This document shows positions 59,481 to 64,000 of a DNA stretch of 64,000 nucleotides, in pieces. How positions within the stretch are numbered: position 1 is the stretch's first letter; each line of letters opens with the position of its first letter. The notes below the pieces were generated by a model. The model searched no databases and was not told the origin of the DNA. It saw nothing but the letters and a program-made list of their open reading frames with translations. The stretch spans positions 29,927-93,926 of the forward strand of contig JACCGJ010001344.1 of assembly GCA_013407085.1 (NCBI GenBank). Reading direction: 5' to 3'. This stretch comes from Atriophallophorus winterbourni. Lineage: Eukaryota; Platyhelminthes; Trematoda; Plagiorchiida; Microphallidae. A program made the position numbers and the translations under genes.

Positions 59481-60780
59481 GGTTCCGTAACGGAAAACAT
59501 CACAATAATTGTGGATTGTAAATGGAATTATTTCACATATTCAATAGATGGAATTCGTGTCATTTACAAATGATTGATTGAAAATTTTTGAGTTGCCTTG
59601 AGTGTTGTTGGTTGCTATTTTATCTTAACGGGTAATTGCATAACATTTTTCTGTGAGCTCGGTACTGAATTACAATATGAGGAGACATTGAATACCGAAC
59701 TTGCGCATAAGTTTATCTTTATGCAAATAACAGCCATAGACTGATTTCAGAGAGCGAAATTTCTCATTTCTAAAATCTCATATTGTTTTGTGGTTAACAT
59801 GTAAGATATTGTGAAGACTCAACGTGTATTACCGATGAGGACTAATCACGAGCTTCCGAGTGATATGCGGAACACCCACCATCTGACACAAGCCATGTGC
59901 AGGAAGCGCCGAAAAGTCCGATGACGACAATCTCAAAATCGTAAAAATGATGATTTCAGAAGGATGGTAATAAAACGGTTCAAGCCACAACATACTCGAA
60001 AGCTTGAAAATATGGATAACATCAATCGCGATCGAACGATATGCAATTCTTCCGGGTCGGTCAAACATGCGTGGCGAGGGTTTGAAGCGTACGGGGTTGG
60101 CATGAAATTGATTAACATGTGACAGATCGAAGTGACAATCGGATCACACGTGTTTCGGGTCAGTGTTGTGGCTACTTGATTTACCTACATACGATGGGCG
60201 CGTCTTGTTCTTCTCCTTGTGCTAAATATGCGTCTTTGACCAGAAAATCTTTCTCTCTTGTGTTGTGGGATTTGTGGGTGAATGCGAGTAGCGTTGGACA
60301 GGTTGACCTCAGGGTTGAATGGGGACACAGATGTCAAGTACCTGTGAAACACGGGGGTGATGCGGTTAATGTTGGATAGAATGACCTGACACCTGTGTGA
60401 ACAACGTAAGAGACGCCAGAATAAGGAGCGCGATTTTGCATCGATTGACGTGATGCGATCACTTTGGATTTTCACCCCTTACAATGTTACAATGTTAAAT
60501 TGACATCTATAAAATCTACGCTTGCATAACAAGTGAGCAATGAGTGGGGTTATTCCAACAGTTCCTGTAATTTTTCAGTTTGACATAAAAAAACATCAAG
60601 TACGCTTTCGGGTGTTACGGATGCTGCACTTCTCAGATTTCGATAGGCTTTGCGAAGTATCCTTTCGTGCGTAAATATACGTGACTGACAAAGCAATCGG
60701 TTTTTCGGAATTGTTATTTGAGAAGTGAATAAAAGACGCTCATTACCAATGTTCTCAGATTTTTAGCTAAAATATTGAGA
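59480..60780. other. No recognisable feature
   Basis: Several short ORFs overlap on both strands around 59830-60475 but carry no recognisable motif. No repeat family assigned. Confidence 0.4.
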
Positions 60781-60834
60781 CATCGTAAAATGTGCATTAG
60801 ATTTTTTGTTTTATTTGACTATGTGTGTTACGAC

Positions 60835-61490
60835 CTGCTCATGAATGTGGGGAATCGAGTATGGTCCACATACCAAATAGGTTCACATGTCCTTGAAAAT
60901 TGCAGTGAAGAAAAAGACTTGGGTATCTGGATACGCTCCTGTTTAAAAACATCACTTCAAACGAACACTGCCTTTTAAAAGCAACACATGTCCTACTCAA
61001 ACGGGTATTTGGGAAATTTTCGCTCAAGGTATTTCCAAGGATCATGAATACATGGGACCAGTCATTGAATACGGTGTGCAGCCATGGTCTCCGTGGCTTA
61101 AGAAGGATGTTAATCTTATGCAGTAAATATATCACCGCTCAACAAAACCAGTTCTCAACATCCCAAAAAGCACTAAAAAGAAATGATAGTTCAAATGAAT
61201 CTGTTCCACTTTCCTTATCGACGAATCAGAGGAGACCTTGCCATAATTTACAAAATATTCCCAACCCTAAACCATCCTTCACAGGAGATACGAGAAATTA
61301 TCGGACCCATGAATATGTGCTGGTGGTACCCCATTTCCGCCTGAAATTTAGAAAGGTATTTTTATTCTGTCCGTGTCTGTTTTACTTCGAACAGTTTACC
61401 TTCTACCTTTTCTCACTCCACCAGCTTCCATGACTTTAAAACGTCATTAAACGAATTTGTATTGTGTGTGTGTAATGCATGTAAATGCAT
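60835..61490 (+). pseudogene. CR1-like RT C-terminal fragment
   Basis: MNVGNRVWSTYQIGSHVLEN, SEEKDLGIWIRSCLKTSLQ, then GVQPWSPWLKKDVNLM and DTRNYRTHEYVLVV, ending in the F-x-S-V family tail. The 61293-61440 part recurs at 63405-63560 at about 90% identity. Confidence 0.78.
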
Positions 61491-61664
61491 GCAAATGAAT
61501 ATTTTGAATTTGTATTGAATTATACGTTTTCCGTCTACATATATGCCGTTTTATATAATTGTTTATCTTGTTTTATACACGTACATTTTATGTTCTACCA
61601 CTATGATTATTGTTAAGATTGCTGCTTTTTAGACCATTAAAAGCATAAATTATCTTGAGTGGTG

Positions 61665-61850
61665 GCAGGAGGAGTGTGTCCCAAAAGAAATGCGAGACAC
61701 GAAGATGATCACGCTATTTAAGAATAAGGATGATAAAGGCGACTGCAACAATTACAGAGGAATCTCCCTTATGAATGTTGTAAGCAAATTGTTTGCTTAG
61801 GTTTTACAGATCCAGCTACAATTTTTAGCTCAACCCCCAAATACTTTATC
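61665..61850 (+). pseudogene. RTE-like RT N-terminal fragment
   Basis: EWWQEECVPKEMRDTKMITL, FKNKDDKGDCNNYRGISLMN, VVSKLFA, then a stop and VLQIQLQFLAQ. The KNKGDxxDCNNYRGISL signature belongs to the group with LLYGCETW, distinct from the CR1 copies around it. Confidence 0.78.
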
Positions 61851-61852
61851 GT

Positions 61853-63350
61853 ATGGATAACGTACAAGCTAAAGTGAAACCTGGAGTTGAATCCGTGAAC
61901 ACGTCAGCTGGTCCAACAACAACTGCATCAGAAACTGCTGAAGCATTACCAACGTTTTATTCATCTGTATTCAGCCCGAGAGAACATGCAATTTACATCC
62001 CAAATAAGACTATTTCAGCCACGGTTGCCTTGAGTGAAATAAATGTCTCGTTAGAACGCGATCTTTATGCATTATTCAATCTTAAAACCGGAGTCTCCCG
62101 GGGCCAACGGAATAACCCCTTTCATATTGAAACATTGCGCGAACTCGGTATACAAACCACTCACATACTTGTTTAATCAAACACTGACAAATGACGTGAT
62201 TCGTACCGATTGAAAACTTGGAATAATTACTCCTATTTATAAAGGAGTAAATCGCTCCGATGTTTTAAATTACCAAACCGTTACTCTGTTATCTGTGATT
62301 CCAAATTAATTGAGCGCCTCGTTCTTAACAATCTAATTTAAACATTTTGAAAATATTCAGTTGCTTTTGAGAAAACAACATGGATTTAGACAAAATTATT
62401 CCTGTTTATCTAATTTACTGATAACGCAAGCAGTTGATATAGGTATGCAATTCATGCCTGCTATGTAAATATCTCCAGAGCATTTGATCGTGCTAACCAT
62501 AGCATACTATTGCAGAAGCTTGAAAGGCTTGATATCACAGGAAAGTTGTTGAATTGGCTAAATGACTACCTAACAAATCGCACTAACCAGGTACGTGTTG
62601 ACGGTGAATTATCAAAACCAATCGCAGCAACTAGCGGAGTTCTCTATGACTCAGTCCTTTGTCTAATCCTATTTCTGGTTTATGGCAATGAAGGACCGGA
62701 AATTTTTCGATTTAACATTTTGATATTTTCGGACGTCATGAAGATATGGAGTTGCGTCCGTTGCTCAGAAGACTGTTTGCTATTATAAACAGATTTTGAT
62801 ACGCTTCACAGCTGGTCGTTGGAGAACAAACTGCCATTTAACTTCAACAAATGCACGTTCATGAACGTGGGGAATCGAGTAGAGTCCACATACCATATAA
62901 GTTCACGTCCTTGAAAATTTCAGTGAATAAATAGATTAAAGTATCGGGATATGCACCAGTTCGTCGCATCCGAAGCCAGCCTTATAAATAAATGATTGCT
63001 CAAATGAATCTGTTCCACTTCGATTCGGAGACCTTACCATAATTTAAAAAATATTCCAAACCCTAAACCATCCCTTACAGGAGTTATTCACGCGAAGAAA
63101 TACGAGAACTGTCAGAACTGTCGCAGGTATTTTTATTCTGTGCGTATTTGTTTCGCTTGGGATTCCCTGCCAGCCAATTTGGTAAGCTCAAACACTTTTT
63201 CTATATTTAAATTAAAACTAGACGATTTTCTGAGAGCCAATCCAAATTATGCCCCGAACTATTTATAGTCTATCGTTACCAGAATTATTTTGATTTTGAA
63301 TTTTTTTACACACATATACACATATACACTTGTACCTATAGTTCAACTGC
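61853..63350 (+). pseudogene. CR1-like RT, long but decayed
   Basis: TASETAEALPTFYSSVFSP (61910-61975), YKGVNRSDVLNYQTVTLLSV, RKQHGFRQNYSCLSNLL, KLERLDITGKLLNWLNDYLT, ATSGVLYDSVLCLILFLVYG, IFSDVMKIWS in place of the YADD block, NVGNRVESTYHI, and the C-terminal RRYFYSVRICFAWDSLPANL at 63120-63180. The 3' UTR ends near CCATAAAATCTTGAATC. Many frameshifts. Confidence 0.8.
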
Positions 63351-63404
63351 ATGGTTATTGTAAAGTAATTGCTTTTTCAACCATAAAATCTTGAATCTTG
63401 GGAA

Positions 63405-63570
63405 ATTATCGGACCCATGAATATGTGCTGGTGGTATCCCATTCCCGCCTGAACTGTAGAAAGGTATTTTTATTCTGTCCGTGTCTGTTTTACTTCGAAC
63501 AGTTTACCTTCTGCAGTTGCTCACTCCACTAGCTTACATAACTTTAAAACGAATTTAGACCAGTTTTTAT
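63405..63570 (+). repeat. CR1 3' fragment, copy of 61293-61440
   Basis: GAAATTATCGGACCCATGAA, TATGTGCTGGTGGTATCCC, TTCTGTCCGTGTCTGTTTTA recur almost unchanged in both places. It sits directly after the 3' end of the element above. Confidence 0.82.
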
Positions 63571-64000
63571 TGAATTGAAAGTAAGTCAAATGTCCTATCC
63601 GCTGTAACACCCCTGCCCAATTTTTTTCAAAACGAATGAACTTAAACTACGGAGTAGGATGAATTCTTGAAACGTACTGACTCGAGAATTAACTATGGCA
63701 ATAAAATCACGTTGTTACTTAGTCATAACTTAATAAGTTTTAAATATAGGGACCTGGCTAACTCGAGATTAGGTCTTTCGTTTTCAAACCCAGTGCTTGT
63801 TCAGATGGTGTTATTTAGATAAAGATGTCTGTTTACTTTTCGAACGATAAACCTAGATTATTCTTCATAGAATCTTCGTCTAGTTGCATTAAATCCGTTA
63901 TTGTGTTAGCAAACTTTCGTCTTTTGGTATTCGAGTCTATAATATAATGTCAATCCAAAAGAAAGATCCGACGTTGTGTGAAGTATAAAATCAAGTATAC
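63571..64000. other. No recognisable feature
   Basis: AT-rich end of the window. No ORF or repeat recognised. Confidence 0.45.

Noticed and set aside
60119..60475. Overlapping ORFs of 86 and 96 codons on opposite strands
   Set aside because: They overlap each other and neither has a motif. Chance openness in a slightly GC-richer stretch is the simplest explanation.

Overview
The window looks like nuclear DNA of a parasitic flatworm, most probably a digenean trematode. The reasons are: a CsRn1-type LTR retrotransposon whose Gag carries a C-H-C-C zinc finger; many CR1-like and some RTE-like non-LTR retrotransposon remnants; a Penelope-like element with a GIY-YIG endonuclease; and introns of only 29 and 30 bp. 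The DNA is AT-rich. I see no bacterial operon, CRISPR array or rRNA gene. The species cannot be named from the sequence alone.

Host genes. Two conserved genes lie head-to-tail on the minus strand. PGAP2 (GPI-anchor remodelling) has four exons at 31745-31566, 31536-31135, 31104-30996 and 23632-23505, giving 272 aa. ATG13 (autophagy initiation) follows with seven coding exons at 23072-23029, 21652-21544, 18105-17748, 15296-15007, 11618-11518, 6991-6835 and 5160-4717. They are phase-compatible and sum to 500 aa plus stop. Only about 420 bp separate the PGAP2 stop from a strong splice acceptor just upstream of the ATG13 start, so the pair may be a trans-spliced operon. Two further open segments (about 47.77-48.09 kb and 48.50-48.88 kb, minus) may be exons of an unidentified gene.

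Transposons, left to right: an RTE-type remnant (1.95-2.76 kb); a truncated Penelope-like element (16.3-17.2 kb); a pogo-like element (18.47-19.24 kb); a hAT element of a type common in vertebrates (19.66-21.04 kb); plus-strand CR1 fragments (25.1-27.7 kb); minus-strand CR1 copies from 31.9 to 58.4 kb, one split by the LTR element (34.33-37.25 kb) and one split by a second pogo-like element (55.92-56.81 kb); and a cluster of plus-strand reverse-transcriptase fragments from 58.9 to 63.6 kb.

Short repeats. One SINE-like family (here Rep1, over 20 copies) fills the introns of the left half. A second (Rep2) lies in the right half. Both end in microsatellite-like tails. A third group carries hammerhead-ribozyme-like cores: a fold with a well-paired stem II and a long stem I but one lost catalytic base at 30742-30808; a 241-bp head-to-tail dimer at 26.78-27.13 kb; minus-strand copies near 7.6 and 13.6 kb; and one in a Penelope-like arm at 17.15 kb. 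The hammerhead set and the PGAP2-ATG13 pair are the most interesting signals here.
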